From Dryas octopetala (taxonomy: Eukaryota > Streptophyta > Magnoliopsida > Rosales > Rosaceae): a stretch of DNA of 64,000 nt. The stretch spans positions 1,676,501 through 1,740,500 of the forward strand of contig OY992840.1 in NCBI GenBank assembly GCA_963921425.1, written 5' to 3'. The notes below the pieces were generated by a model. That model was not told the origin of the DNA, did no database searches, and saw only the letters and a list, made by a program, of their open reading frames with translations. Shown piece after piece: positions 1 through 11,011 of the stretch (its first letter is position 1; every line of letters starts with the position of its first letter). A program made the position numbers and the translations under genes.

Positions 1-1169
1 ATCAAATCACATCAATAAATAATAATCATCATTCTGGCAAATCAATTTCCTAAACGTCAAATATTAACCTCAACATCAACCATTCACATCCTAACCCATA
101 ATCTCAATGCATAATCATCCTCATTTCCTTTCTTAAAGATTCAAGCTTAGACTTTACCAAGTTCTAACCAAACCAAGTCCTAGCAAACAAATGCACACAA
201 GAAATCAAGCAAACAGTAAAACTAACTAATTTCACTCACAATGCAATCACGTAAAAAGACTGAAATGCCCTTAGACGGCAACGCGCTCGGATGCACAATA
301 GAACCTTCAATTGCACAAAAACAACTCGAATTCAAGTCTAATTTCAAGAAATTCGAAATAGGCATAAACCCTAAAATCGAATTTCCAATTTCTCAAAATT
401 GGACGTGCCCACCTTAGGGGAAAGATTACCCATACCTCGAGGATTGTTTTTAACAGCTGGATCGACGGCCAAAAGTCGCCGGAAATGGCCGGAATCGGCG
501 GTGGAAGCGGGCGGTTGAGTTGGACTTTCCGAGCTTATTGCTCCGTCGTGGAGCATCATCGGAGCAGGAGGACACCACGGCTGAACTCGCCGTGATGAGA
601 GCAACAAGACCCCGTGGGTCTGGTGTCGTGTCCAGGCCAGAAAAACGAGATCGCCGGCGAGATAATTTCTTTATCATTGCGTCGATTCTCCGTCTACAGT
701 AGTCAGCCGGCGAAGAGGAGGCTGCTGGGGGTCGGCGACGACAAGAAGAAGTCGCCAGTGCCCGTCGCTGGTCGTAGGGTGGCCGGACGCCGAAGTTGCC
801 GAGAGAGAGGAGAGAACCGGGGAGAAAGATAGAGATGCGTGAGAAAGGAGAAAGAAATGGAAATATAAATCTAAGTTTTGGGTTTTAAAACCCTTTCACG
901 CAAAATTACAAAAATGCCCCTCACTTTGAACATCTGTAAAACTCAAACTGTAATTCGAATCGACGCATGCTACGTGTCTATGAACTCGTGGACTCGAGAC
1001 CTTCCCAACAAGCCCAAAGTCAAAATCAAAAGCCCACTAATTTTAAAAGTCAACTTTTGGGTCAAGCCCAATTTAAAACAAAATTAAAATTTAATTAAAA
1101 CCTTTTTAATTTCCAAATAAAATTTCCAAAATCCTTAAAATAAATCTTTAAAAAATACGGGGTCTCACA
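1..1169 (-). mobile_element. Partial long LTR (Gypsy-type, family A), running off the left edge
   Basis: The last 350 bases match the 3.15-kb solo LTR at 11012-14162 in order and wording: both carry the blocks 'tgctacgtgtctatgaactc' and 'ttttaaaagtcaacttttgg'. Read on the minus strand the element begins TGTGAGACCCCG, a common start for plant Gypsy LTRs, followed by a TTTTAAAACCC promoter-like box and a CT-rich stretch, so I place it on the minus strand. It ends at 1169, exactly where the Helitron helicase reading frame stops, so it was inserted into that gene. Its other end lies outside the window, so the target duplication (expected ctaag, 1170-1174) cannot be checked. Short GC-rich open frames at 371-832 are not convincing genes. 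Confidence 0.7.
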
Positions 1170-3645
1170 CTAAGGATTGATTTAAATTTCTTAGTAACAA
1201 GATAGGCATGCTTATTTTTAAAGTCAAAATGTGTGCAGGCAAACCACTAAATTCAAGTTAGTTAAGAAATTCTACAGGATACATTAGACTAAAATTTTCA
1301 AAATTGCTAGATGATGAGCATAAAGAATATGAACTCATATAAGGCCGATGAATTCCTGGTACTAAATTTATGACAAAATTATTTATCTTTGTAACTGTTG
1401 AATTTCTAGGTGTAATGATGGTTCGCTCTCTTAGATAAGCAATGTTCTCAAAATTGTTGTCAAAATTTGGGTATGCAGCCAAGAAAATTGAATGGATGAG
1501 ATTTTTGGATGGTTGAATGAGCAAATCTTCAGGAATTTCTATCCAAGATGCTTTTTCATCATTTTAATCATCATATCATTGATTTGACCATCTCCAATTT
1601 TAAGAATCCAGTTGGCAAAATCTGTTATTCTTTGCTTTTTATTAATGTCCAAACCTTTTTTTGACAGTCTCATATTTTGTTTCAAGAAAAATATTTTAAA
1701 GTAAGGCCATAAATAATAGTTATTAAAGGAGGCATCTACTATTTCCTCTTTTGTTCCCCCTGGAATTACTGGCAAGATTTGTCTAAAATCATCTCCTAGC
1801 AAAACAGGTTTTCCACCGAATGGTTTGGTATTAGATGAATCATGTATCTCTGATAACATATCATACAATGATTGTCTAATGCCTCAAAATAATAATTATG
1901 ATTTATAGGTGCTTCATCCCAAATAATTAAATCAACTTTTTGAATTAATTTGGCAAGATGGCTTCCCTTTTTTATCTGGCATATAGAAGAATCTGTAATA
2001 TTTAATGAAATCTTAAATCTAGAATGGGCTGTTCTACCTCCAGATAGTAACAAAGATGCTAATCCTAATGATGGAATAGCCAATATAATTTTTCCCTTAG
2101 ATCTAATTTTGCTTATGATTGTGTGCCACAAAAAAGTTTTACCAATTCCTCCATGTCCATAAACAAAAAATAGGCTTTTTTTTTTTTTTTTTCATTCACA
2201 GCAGCTATGATAGAATCATAGATATTTCTTTGCTCTGTGTTTAGCTGTGAGATTAAGCTCAAGTATTCATTTTGTAATTCATGTATATTGTAATTTAGCT
2301 CTTCTGTCAAAAATTTATTTTTTATTTCTAACATTTTATTTTCATCAGGCAATGAAAGATTATGATTTTTTAAAGAGTTAGATGACGCATTAAAAAGCTG
2401 TTCTAATTCATACAAAAGAGAATTTTTGAGCTCACACTCTGATACAATTAGATTTGGCATGTCAAAACTTTTTCTAAGTTTGTACATAATATTTTCAGAT
2501 ATATTTTGCCAATGAGTATCCAAAAGCAGTTTAGGATTGGCCACATCACAAAACAAAATGATTATAATAAATAACTATCTTAATTCAGAGCATGTTGTTG
2601 TACTAATAACATCTCCTAAGGCTTCAACCCATTTTTTGTCATCACCTAATAAACCTAGAGATTGGCATACAGATTGATATGACAAATGTTCAGTGCCATT
2701 AACAGTTTTGATATTATTGAAGTTTAAGGCACCTTTTAGCAAATTCAAAAGCATCCTTAGATAATACAATTCACTAGATGCAGGATGAACATAAGCAATT
2801 CTACCTAAAGATGTTCCTTTTTGTCTAGGTTTCCAAATTTTATTGCGACAATCCCACACAAATTTTGAAGGGAATTCTGCATAAGATACATCTTGTGCCT
2901 GAGGATAATTTTATTCGCTGCAAACCAACTTGTAAGCATTGTAGTTTGAAACACCTTCTCGATTAACTACTGACTCAAGCGATTGATCAGCACTAAAAAC
3001 AATATTTTGCTCTAAAGGCAAATGTATTGGCAATCGCTCTACAGCAGGTTCTCTAAGATTAATAGGGTATTGAAACAATTAACCTCCAAACAGCTTCATA
3101 CAGAGATATGTATCTACAATTTAGATAGGCTAGGATTTCATCTTCTGGTTTTTTTTCAAGAACAACTCTAGCTCTATTTGAACCTTTGTTTATATATTTA
3201 AAAAGATACTTTATGAGCATTGATTGACAATATGATTCAACATTGATATGAGCATTGTATCTTAATAATAATTATGAGTTATAAGGCATTACAAATCTAT
3301 TGTCAATTTTAATTCTATTTTTTAACACAAATTTGTCTGGATTTTCACGACGTCTATACACTGGAAAGCCATATGTCTTCAAAATTTGTACTATTTTGGG
3401 AAAAACTTGGAACATTTACCCCTCTCGCATGCAAGGAGATTCAAAATTCAATTCTCCACAGGGACCATGAATCATAAATTGATTCACAATATTGTAAAGA
3501 GTTGGATGCACAATCCTATCAGGTATTTCGGCAGAAATTATACTATCTAAATCTATTGGCGAAGTGCACTTGTATTGTTGTTCCAACCAGACTAACAAAT
3601 GATAGTGAGACAATCCTCTTTTTTGAAACTCAGTTGCACAGATTT
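1170..3645 (-). pseudogene. Helitron RepHel, Rep HUH motif and Pif1-like helicase exon
   Basis: The exon starts at 3645 after a TAG acceptor and restores the codon split across the intron. It reads ATEFQKRGLSHYHLLVW, which carries the H-x-H (HUH) metal-binding pair. An extra G near 3420 shifts the frame just after SPCMREG. Further on come YLFKYINKGSNRARVV, then the helicase: Walker A GHGGIGKT at about 2140-2165 (frame broken by a 17-base homopolymer at 2174-2190), Walker B LIIWDEAP near 1910, [11 protein letters not shown] near 1785 and LKQNMRLS. The C-terminal FLNxLxxSGLPxH-type segment reaches LRNLNQSL and is then cut at 1169 by the LTR. Several stops are present, so it is a pseudogene. Confidence 0.85.
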
Positions 3646-3706
3646 CTATTTGCAATCAGTTAAAAAAAAATATATATATATATGTAATTAGTTTGATTAT
3701 CATCAA

Positions 3707-3838
3707 TTGCTAATTAGGCTGAATGATTATTTCCATTATACTGTGGGTATTTTATACAGGATACAAATACCAAATATGGTAAGTCAACTATACAATTAAA
3801 CTAATTGATAACTAATTATAGCTAATATACACTAACTT
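3707..3838 (-). repeat. 3' LTR of the Copia element
   Basis: 132 bp, matching 8578-8709 with six differences, all transitions. On the minus strand it holds a TATA-like box (TATAAAATACCC). It is preceded by the purine-rich tract ACTTGAGGGGGAAA. Confidence 0.9.
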
Positions 3839-3844
3839 TCCCCC

Positions 3845-4351
3845 TCAAGTTGGTGCATAGATATCGTATACGCCCAACTTGGATAGCGATGTATGGAAAG
3901 GACCACTAGTAACAACATAAGTCATCATATCAACCAGCTGATCCGCACTCTTAATATAAGGAACCTTAATTACACTAGAATCTAGATTATCCTTGATGTA
4001 GTTCCTATCAAGTTCAATGTGTTTGGTTCGATCATGCTGCACCGGATTATTAGCGATCTCAATAGCTACTGTGTTATCACAAAAGAGTACCATCGGTTTT
4101 TGAGGACCATACTCGAGTTCACCCAAGAGAAGTTTGAGCCAGTTAAGCTCTGTAGTCGCATGATGAAGGGCACGGTATTCTGCTTCTGCACTAGATAGTG
4201 ATACTACATTCTGTTTCTTACTCTTCCAAGTCACCAAGTTGCCTCCAACAAATGACACATACCCTGAAGTAGACTTTCTATCCAATTTGGATCCAGCAAA
4301 GTCAGAATCAGTATATACCACAATATCTAGGTGACCATGCTTGGAGAACAT
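3845..4351 (-). pseudogene. Copia RNase H and C terminus
   Basis: VYTDSDFAGSKLDRKSTSGY, SLSSAEAEYRAL and VLFCDNTVAIEIANNP carry the acidic residues of Copia RNase H (D, E, D). HDRTKHIELDRNYIKDNL is the usual tail motif. The stop at 3845 lies directly against the purine tract, the normal Copia arrangement. Confidence 0.92.
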
Positions 4352-5721
4352 AACACCTTTACCATGAAGGATTTCAGATAAGCCAAAACACGGTTCACTG
4401 CATCCATGTGTCGATCACTCAGATTATGCATGAATTGACTCACAACACTAACTGCATACGATATGTTAGGCCTAGTATGAGCTAGATAGATCAACTTCTT
4501 TACTAACCTCTGATACATCTCTTTGTTTGTTGGAACCTGACCAGGGTAGATAGTCAGACCATGGTTCACCTCAATAAGAGTATCCACAGGTTCGCAGGCA
4601 GAGTTACCAGTTTCAACCAAGAGATCTAATACATACTTCCGTTGTGAGAGAAAAATTTCTTGCTTGGATCGAGATACTTCAATGCCGAAGAAGTATTTTA
4701 GAACTCCTAAGTCCTTCATTTCAAATTCCTTGGCCAAATAATTTTGAAGCTTCTCTATCTCACTTATGTCACTACATGTAACAATCATGTCATCAACATA
4801 AACAATAAGCAAGGTAATATTATCACCAACCCTTTTATAGAACAAGGTGTGATCTGTCAAAGCTTGCTTAAAACCATACTCCTTCATTGAGTAGCTAAAC
4901 CTGCCAAACCAAGCCCTCGGCAACTGCTTCAGTCCATACAACGCCTTCTTCAGCTTGCATACTTTACCTCATTTTGGTGTAAATCCTGGAGGAGGATCCA
5001 TATACACCTCCTCTACCAGATCACCATGAAGAAAAGCATTTTTCACATCAAACTGTCTTGGTGGCCAGTCCAGATTAACCGCAAGAGAGAGTATGACCCT
5101 AACAGTGTTCATCTAGGCCACAAGAGTAAATGTCTCTTGACAGTCAATCTCATAAGTCTGAATATAACCTTTGGCTACCAGTCTAGCCTTGTACCTATCA
5201 ACCGTCTCGTCTGACTTATACTTCACCGTAAACACCCACTTACATCCCACTGTTTTCTTTTCCCAAGGTAACTCAACCATCTCCCAAGTAGAGTTCTTCT
5301 GGAGAGCTTTCATTTCTTCTACCATAGCAGACTTCCACTTGGGATCATTAAGAACTTCCTGGAAATGACTAGGAACAGGCACATAAGACAACTGAAGGGC
5401 AAAAGCTAGATGAGACTTAGACAGACGATGATAATAGACAAAATCAGACATAGGATAAATGACATTAGACGAAGATTTGGAGAAACCCAAGCTATCAGGC
5501 GCTTTACGATCACGAAGGGGATATCTCCTATCCTGACCACCGACTTGTGGATTCAAGTCAGCAGAGTCTGAAGGTACAAGATCTGAGCCTACATGGTTAG
5601 AATCCGAATCAATATCTGAAGCTATAGGAGAAGAGACATGTATCTCAGGATCAATCTCGGAAGAGTCATTCGATGTCATGGTAGTATCATTAAGAGGAGT
5701 ACTGGAATCAGGATGAGGCAC
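4327..5721 (-). pseudogene. Copia reverse transcriptase
   Basis: The connector (RRYPLRDRKAPDSLGF) leads into WKSAMVEEMKALQKNSTWEM and KARLVAKGYIQTYEIDCQET, then a stop near 5112 and [18 protein letters not shown]. After another stop near 4970 comes KALYGLKQLPRAWF and the catalytic YVDD (IVYVDDMIVT near 4800). FEMKDLGVLKYFFGIEV and the thumb region YAVSVVSQFMHNLSDRHMDA follow. All palm motifs are present although the frame is broken. Confidence 0.9.
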
Positions 5722-6239
5722 ATCAATAGCCTCTTTCTTCCTTCTTGTATAACCCTTCTAGAACAACCGAGCTGGTCTTTCACCCCTACTTTCTTCAGGT
5801 TTGGATTCAGCGTCCACATGATCAGGAGCATTAGAAATCTCTCCCTCACCCAAAGCAGCTGAATCCTCCCCCTTACCCGAAATCCACAATTTCTTTTCTT
5901 CCAACCATAACCTTTCCTCTTCCTTACTACTAATCTCCCCCTGAAGAGGAACCAGAGATACATCCCCAGAAAAATAAGACACTCGTTCACAGAACTGAAC
6001 ATCCATATACACATAATATTTACCCGTAGGAGGATGAAAACATTTATATCATTTCTGGGAATTAGAGTAACCAAGGAAGACACATCGAAGGGCACGAGGA
6101 TCAAGCGTGTCCCTATGAAGAGAGTGAATATGGACATAACACATGCAACCAAAAACCTTAGGGCAAAGATTGAGAGTAGAAGGGATAGAGTGAAACCGTG
6201 ATAACATCCCCAACGGAGGTTGATAGTCAAGAGAATACG

Positions 6240-7096
6240 GGCAGGAATTCAGTTGATAAGAAAGACAACGGTCATGACAGCCTCAGCCCAGAAACGTTTA
6301 GGAACATACATAGTAAAATATAAGGCCTGGCCACCTCAAGGAGATGGCGGTTCGTACGTTCTGCTATGTCGTTCTATTGTGGTGTATAGGCACATGTAAT
6401 CTGGTGGAGGATGCCATGTTGTTTGATCGAAATCAGCAAGAGACTGATTAACAAACTCACGACCATTGTCAGAATGAAAAACCTGAACATGAGTATGAAA
6501 CTGTGTGACAACCATCTTATAAAACTGAGGAATAACATGGATAACATCATTCTTAGACTTCAACAAATATACCCAACTCACCCGAGTGCAGTCATCAATA
6601 AAAAACACAGTATTTATGACCCAAAGCAGAAGAGGTAGACAAAGGACCCCAAACATCAGTATAAACACATGAAAAAAGAAATTAAACTTTTATTGAAACT
6701 CACTTTAAAAGGAACACGATGGTTTTTAGTATAAATGCATTGTTCACACCGTAAACTAGAAATATGAATATGACAAAACAACTTAGGAAATGAACGTTCT
6801 AAATAGGCAAAAGAAGAATGTCCCAAACGACAATGCCATAAAAGAATCTTCTCCCTGTCTGACGACTCTCTTTTTACGTGAAAACCAATACTAGATTTGG
6901 ATTGCAATGATTTGTCCCCTTCCAAGTAGTAAAGACCTCCAATCTCCTTATCAGTGCCAATCGTCATCTTCGTGAGATTGTCCTGAAACACACAATGAGT
7001 AGAATAATAGGTTACAGAACAATTAAGATGTTTGGTAATCTGGCTAATGGAAAGAAGACTATTAGAGAGATTATGAACAAGTAAGACAGAAGACAT
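6240..7096 (-). pseudogene. Copia GAG-pre-integrase and integrase core
   Basis: ILLWHCRLGHSSFAYL and RCEQC are the GAG-pre-integrase and HHCC-type zinc residues. After a shift near 6670 the core reads FIDDCTRVSWVYLLKSK and FHSDNGREFVN, giving the first two acidic positions of the D,D-35-E site. The third acidic region is degraded by shifts around 6390-6330. The integrase would insert cDNA; this copy looks inactive. Confidence 0.8.
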
Positions 7097-7575
7097 GGAG
7101 AGTGGAGGAGAAAATCAGACAGTCCCGGCCCCTGTAACCGGCATGGAAGTCCGTCAGCAACCTGAACAGACTTAACAGGCGAAGGCATTAGAGAATCAAA
7201 CAAGGAAGAGTTTCTAGTCATATGATCAGTAGCTCCAATAACCCAATTGTGATTAGTAGAAGAAATAAAGGCCAAACCAGAATTACCTCCTTGAGAAGAC
7301 ACTCGAGAGACATGAGAAGCAGGAGATGAAGATGTGTCAGCAAGAGCAGCTTGAGAAGGTTTCCTATTTTTTCTCTCAGCTTGCTTAAGCTTATACCACT
7401 CGAGATAGCCATGCTTCTTCCAGCAAACATCGACTGTATGCCTGGTACCATTGCAGTAAGTGCAATGGCGAGTATGAGGATCAAAAGAACCAGAAAAAGC
7501 AAGAAGAGGGGCCGACTGAGAGCTACTCTTCTGAATTTCCAGGGCTAAAGCCTCAGAACGATCTTCAATACCCAT
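7097..7575 (-). pseudogene. Copia zinc knuckle and protease region, active site lost
   Basis: CTYCNGTRHTVDVCWKKHGY gives the C-x2-C-x4-H-x4-C zinc knuckle expected at the end of gag. Some 85 residues later the protease signature reads WVIGATDHMT. The family form has Asp-Ser before Gly (WxIDSGATDHMT), so two codons including the catalytic Asp are deleted. The remaining frame ends in a non-homologous tail after another shift near 7120. Confidence 0.8.
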
Positions 7576-7581
7576 GGTAAC

Positions 7582-8263
7582 CTATCTCTGCACTTCTCGG
7601 AGAACCAGGGAGTACGTTTCTTCTAGGCTTGGTAAAGGAGAGGTAGTGAGGACACGGCCGCTGACGTGATCCAAACTGTGATCAAGTCCTACAAGAAACA
7701 TGTAAACACGATCCTTAGCCAAGCGCTTTCTTTCTTTCTCCACATTGGCTTGACAATCCATATCATTAGGCCTCCGATAATCAAGGTCCATAAAAATGGA
7801 GTTCAGCTCGTTGTAGTAATCGGTGAGAGGCCGGCCACCCTAACGCAATTGAAAGGCTTTCTTCATCAGTTCATAAACCTGAGAAGAGTCATAAGCATCA
7901 AGATAGCTCCTCTTAACAGCATCTCATACATCCTTTGCCGTTCCACACTGCACAAAATGTGACATAAGATGCAGTCATGGAGTTGATGAGCCATGATTTA
8001 ACTAGGGCATCTTGCCCTTCCCATTCATCGTAGGCTGGATCAGTCTCTGTGGGTGCAACATTCCTCCCTGTAATATAGCTTTTCTTCATCCTGCTAACAA
8101 TATGTATTTCCAAAATTTTAGACCAAACCTGATAATTAGTACCATCTACTTTAATATGGATTGGAGTAGAGGTTTCTTGAATGGTAACAACATAAGGTAG
8201 TTTGCTGTCAAAATTGGCAAGAGCCTTGCCACTGCCAGACATAGTGTCTTGCCCAGCAGACAT
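7582..8263 (-). pseudogene. Copia gag
   Basis: The frame opens with ATG at 8263 (MSAGQDTMSG...) and contains PIHIKVDGTNYQVWSKILEI, the Copia-type gag N-terminal motif, then AYDEWEGQDALVKSWLINSM (UBN2-like). A frameshift near 7930 moves the reading to YDSSQVYELMKKAFQLR and then FLVGLDHSLDHVSGRVL, with another stop near 7820. Gag would form the particle shell. The zinc knuckle follows in the next segment. Confidence 0.8.
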
Positions 8264-8561
8264 GTTGAAGAGAATTGGCTGATCGGCTATAGCAAAGAAC
8301 GAGAAGGAAGTTTTCTGTGGCTAGGGTTTTCGAAAAAGAAGTAGACACAACAGCAGCACAAAGAGAGGCAGCAGCTGTAGAAAGTAGGCAGCACAAAGAG
8401 AAGCAACATTAGCTGTAGGTAGTGGAAATCTTCAGCCTTAATAAGAGAGATTTTTTTTTCCTGATGGTACTGTAGCGGCAAAGTTACTGTAGTGGCGGTG
8501 TTACCGTAGCAGCGGAGTTACTGTAGTGGCAGAAAAAAAAAATCTTAAAGGAAAAACCCTA

Positions 8562-8575
8562 GGGCACTGATACCA
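8562..8575 (-). promoter_or_regulatory. Primer-binding site (tRNA-iMet type)
   Basis: The minus strand reads TGGTATCAGTGCC immediately after the 5' LTR; the usual Copia site is TGGTATCAGAGC, so one base differs. Confidence 0.75.
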
Positions 8576-8577
8576 AA

Positions 8578-8709
8578 TTGCTAATTAGGTTGAATGATTA
8601 TTTTCATTATATTGTGGGTATTTTATACAGGATACAAATACCAAATATGGTAAGTCAACTATACAATTAAACTAATTGACAACTAATTACAGCTAATATA
8701 CGCTAACTT
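8578..8709 (-). repeat. 5' LTR of the Copia element
   Basis: 132 bp and the same length as its partner. On the minus strand it is followed directly by the primer-binding site at about 8562-8575. The unusually short LTR is at the small end for an element that still has coding capacity. Confidence 0.9.
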
Positions 8710-8764
8710 CATCAAAAAAGAAATAAAGTATTTAAAAGAAGCTTGTTAGGTTTGTAAAATGTAC

Positions 8765-10150
8765 CTGCTACAGTTTCTCTAAAAGGTTTACCTGATTTGA
8801 TATAATTAATCATATCACTTAATTTCATTTTGAACACTCTTAAAATAATATCAGGTCTATCTTCTGGTTTGTATCCAGGTTTTTTATCCAACTCTCTGAA
8901 AATTTCAGGCCATTTTACATTGCAAGTAAATGTAATGAATAGGTCAAGATTTCCATATTTTCTATAAATTGTCATGGCATCCTGGTAGTTATTTATCATG
9001 TTTCTAGCACTTCCAGTATATGAACTTGACAATATTACTTTTTGACCTATATGATTCGCATTTTTTTCACCTTTTGTAACAACATCATAAATGCCTTTAA
9101 ATATCTCACTTCTCACAACTTTTTGGTTTTTTCAAATATAATCTAATATGTCTTCCTCAAGTGTTACATAAGCATTTACTAAAAATTGTTGAAATAATCT
9201 TCCACCCTTTAACAATGTACTGAACTCAAGTTCTCTTTCTTGAATTTGATAAGCGATGAAAGCTCTCATAGGCACTCTGCCTCTTTTCATTTGATGATTT
9301 TTAAAAGTATTATTCCATTTGATATCAGGTCTATAACCATCTTCACCGTAAGGGAAGAGAATAAGATACTGCAAAGACATGAATTTTGGATGTAATTTTG
9401 TTATCATTTTCAATTCCCCATCTTGCAATTCTATTACAATATCTCTATTTAAATCAAAAAGACCTATATATCCTACAATTAGACTACCAATTTCATCACA
9501 TGTTGGTTGTTCATATTGTTTGGTGTCATTTGGCTGCCTAGCTAACAATTTGATTCTGACATTACAAAGAGAATTTTCTTCAAATTTGTCTCTGATCGTG
9601 CGAAAAAATTTAACCAATTCATTTGATTCATCAAACATGCTGATGAGACCTTAAAAATATTCTCATCCAACTTTTGATTAGTTTGAAGACGGTTAACAAC
9701 ACTAAAGCGATTAATCACTTCATTATATGTATCATAAACATAAAGTTGGACAAATTTTGGACATTCTCCTTCAGGTGGTACTAATGAACCCATTAAATAA
9801 TGAACTTGACCACTAATTTTAAAGATGTAAGGGTTTGGTCTATTATTAACGGAAGTATCAACTTTGGCTCCCATTGAAGTGAATGCAAACATAGAATTAT
9901 ATGCTCTAATATATGTTCTCCCTAAATGCCAAACTTGATTGACCTTTAGCAGGATTAAGTAAAATGTCTAAAAAAGGGGGTGTTGGCTTGACAATTGGAA
10001 GTTTAATCTTTCCTTCTTGACAACAAAGAGTGAATAAAGGCTCATTTTTTTTAGATTTTCTTAGAATAGATTCATTTAACCAAAACAGTGCATTACAATA
10101 AATACACTTGTAATTCTTATCTCCAAAATCAACATATTTGTGAACACTTC
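8765..10150 (-). pseudogene. Helitron RepHel, Helitron-like N domain exon
   Basis: After the acceptor the frame reads YVDFGDKNYKCIYCNALFW, a hallmark of plant Helitron proteins, then CCQEGKIKLP, then FAFTSMGAKVD, SGQVHYLMGSL and PKFVQLYVYDT, all in the usual family order. It continues through FPYGEDGYRP, KRGRVPMRAF and GSARNMINNYQDAM to FITFTCNVKWPEI and PFRETVAG, where the exon ends at a GCAG/GTAC donor. There are breaks around 9910, 9640 and 9125. The C-x2-C pair near 10105 and the CC pair near 10035 resemble the N-terminal zinc-finger-like region. This is the Rep N-terminal half; the catalytic HUH motif is in the next exon. Confidence 0.8.
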
Positions 10151-10264
10151 CTATAAAAAAAAAAAAAACACAGAAAACATGGAAAAATCAGAAATATAAA
10201 GTATGACTAATACACCAACAATGTTGAAATTGGAAAGAAAGTTGGAACAAAAAAGAAGACATAC

Positions 10265-10702
10265 TTTGTCTCTTCATATGATAATGTGCTTGAGCTCTAT
10301 TTATTTGATTTGAAGTATCCTCAATAAGTAAGAAAGTCAAAGCTCCAATAGCCAAATCAAAATGACTTTGATCGGAGGCCAAAGCGTGAGAATAAGAAAT
10401 GATTGAGGAACTGGAAACTCCAGTACTAGAATCAAAATGACTTTCATCAAAGATGAAAGCATCTGATTGATCTAAAAGGATTTGATATGTGCTTGTTTCA
10501 AGTGCATTTACATAGCTAAACAATCCACTATCAGGAGTTTTTTGTCTTTTATTATGAGTTATTGGTTTTTTTTTTTATAGGCACTACTAGAAATAGTATC
10601 ACATACTTATTTGCTAGCTATTTCAATGCTACTTGGTATATTTGAACTATAGCTTTGTTCTATTATTAAAGTTCTATCACAGAGCCTATGCTTTTTAGGC
10701 AT
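10265..10702 (-). pseudogene. Helitron RepHel, N-terminal exon
   Basis: A possible start ATG lies at 10702 (MPKKHRLC...); the frame meets a stop near 10608 and a poly(A/T) run that probably shifted it, then continues through KRQKTPDSGLFSYV and an acidic, serine-rich stretch to QINRAQAHYHMKRQ. That exon ends at a GTATGT donor (intron 10151-10264, 114 bp) whose acceptor follows a long T run. Low-complexity N termini of this kind are usual in plant Helitron proteins. The start codon is inferred, not certain. Confidence 0.5.
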
Positions 10703-11011
10703 TGCATTCAAAGCAAAATATTAGAAGCAGTAGATTGATGGCTGAAAAAAAAAATGTATAAATATATAATAGTATCTTTAAATTATAGATTACTTGCAAA
10801 AATAACACATGCACATTCTAATAATACTGTAAATAAAATGTTTTCAAAAAAGATTAAACAAATACTTATCTTTAGCTTATTCCGCACGACTGTCAGAAAA
10901 GCAGTAAATGAACTCCTACAAAGCAGAAATTTGACAACTTTAACAGTGAATTAAAAAAAATGACGATTTCTTATTTTAAAATTATTTGATATTGAGTTTC
11001 ATTATTCATAT

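Larger units (their letters stand above)
3707..8709 (-). mobile_element. Copia LTR retrotransposon with 132-bp LTRs, nearly full length
   Basis: Two 132-bp direct repeats (3707-3838 and 8578-8709) flank a minus-strand gag-pol. The flanks share CATCAA (3701-3706 and 8710-8715), a target duplication of 5-6 bp. Next to the right LTR is a primer-binding site TGGTATCAG (initiator Met tRNA type) and next to the left LTR a purine tract. Domain order is gag, zinc knuckle, protease, integrase, RT, RNase H, the Copia order. The frame has several shifts and stops and the protease has lost its active-site Asp, so this copy cannot be autonomous. Confidence 0.93.
3646..8764 (-). other. Helitron intron enlarged by a Copia insertion
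   Basis: The donor is GCAG/GTACAT at 8764 and the acceptor AAATAG/AAATC at 3646. Joining them completes one codon and continues the conserved Rep frame. Without the Copia element and one duplication copy the intron would be only about 110 bp, much like the 114-bp intron at 10151-10264. The splice sites are inferred from the protein frame and consensus, not from transcripts. Confidence 0.6.
1170..11011 (-). mobile_element. Helitron (autonomous-type, degenerate), interrupted
   Basis: The minus strand encodes, in order, the parts of a plant Helitron RepHel protein: a C-x2-C N-terminal region, the Helitron-like N domain, a Rep motif with the two-histidine (HUH) signature, and a Pif1-family helicase with Walker A and B. 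Reading frames are broken by several stops and frameshifts, so the copy is probably dead. It is cut at 1169 by an LTR, so its 3' end (hairpin and CTRR) is off the window, and its 5' TC end was not identified. A Copia element (3707-8709) sits inside one of its introns. Known role of the family: rolling-circle-type transposition. Confidence 0.85.

Noticed and set aside
1170..11011. Reading the two family A LTRs (1-1169 and 11012-14162) as the ends of one element enclosing the Helitron
   Set aside because: The second has its own CATAT duplication on both sides, there is no PBS or polypurine tract, and the first cuts the helicase frame independently.
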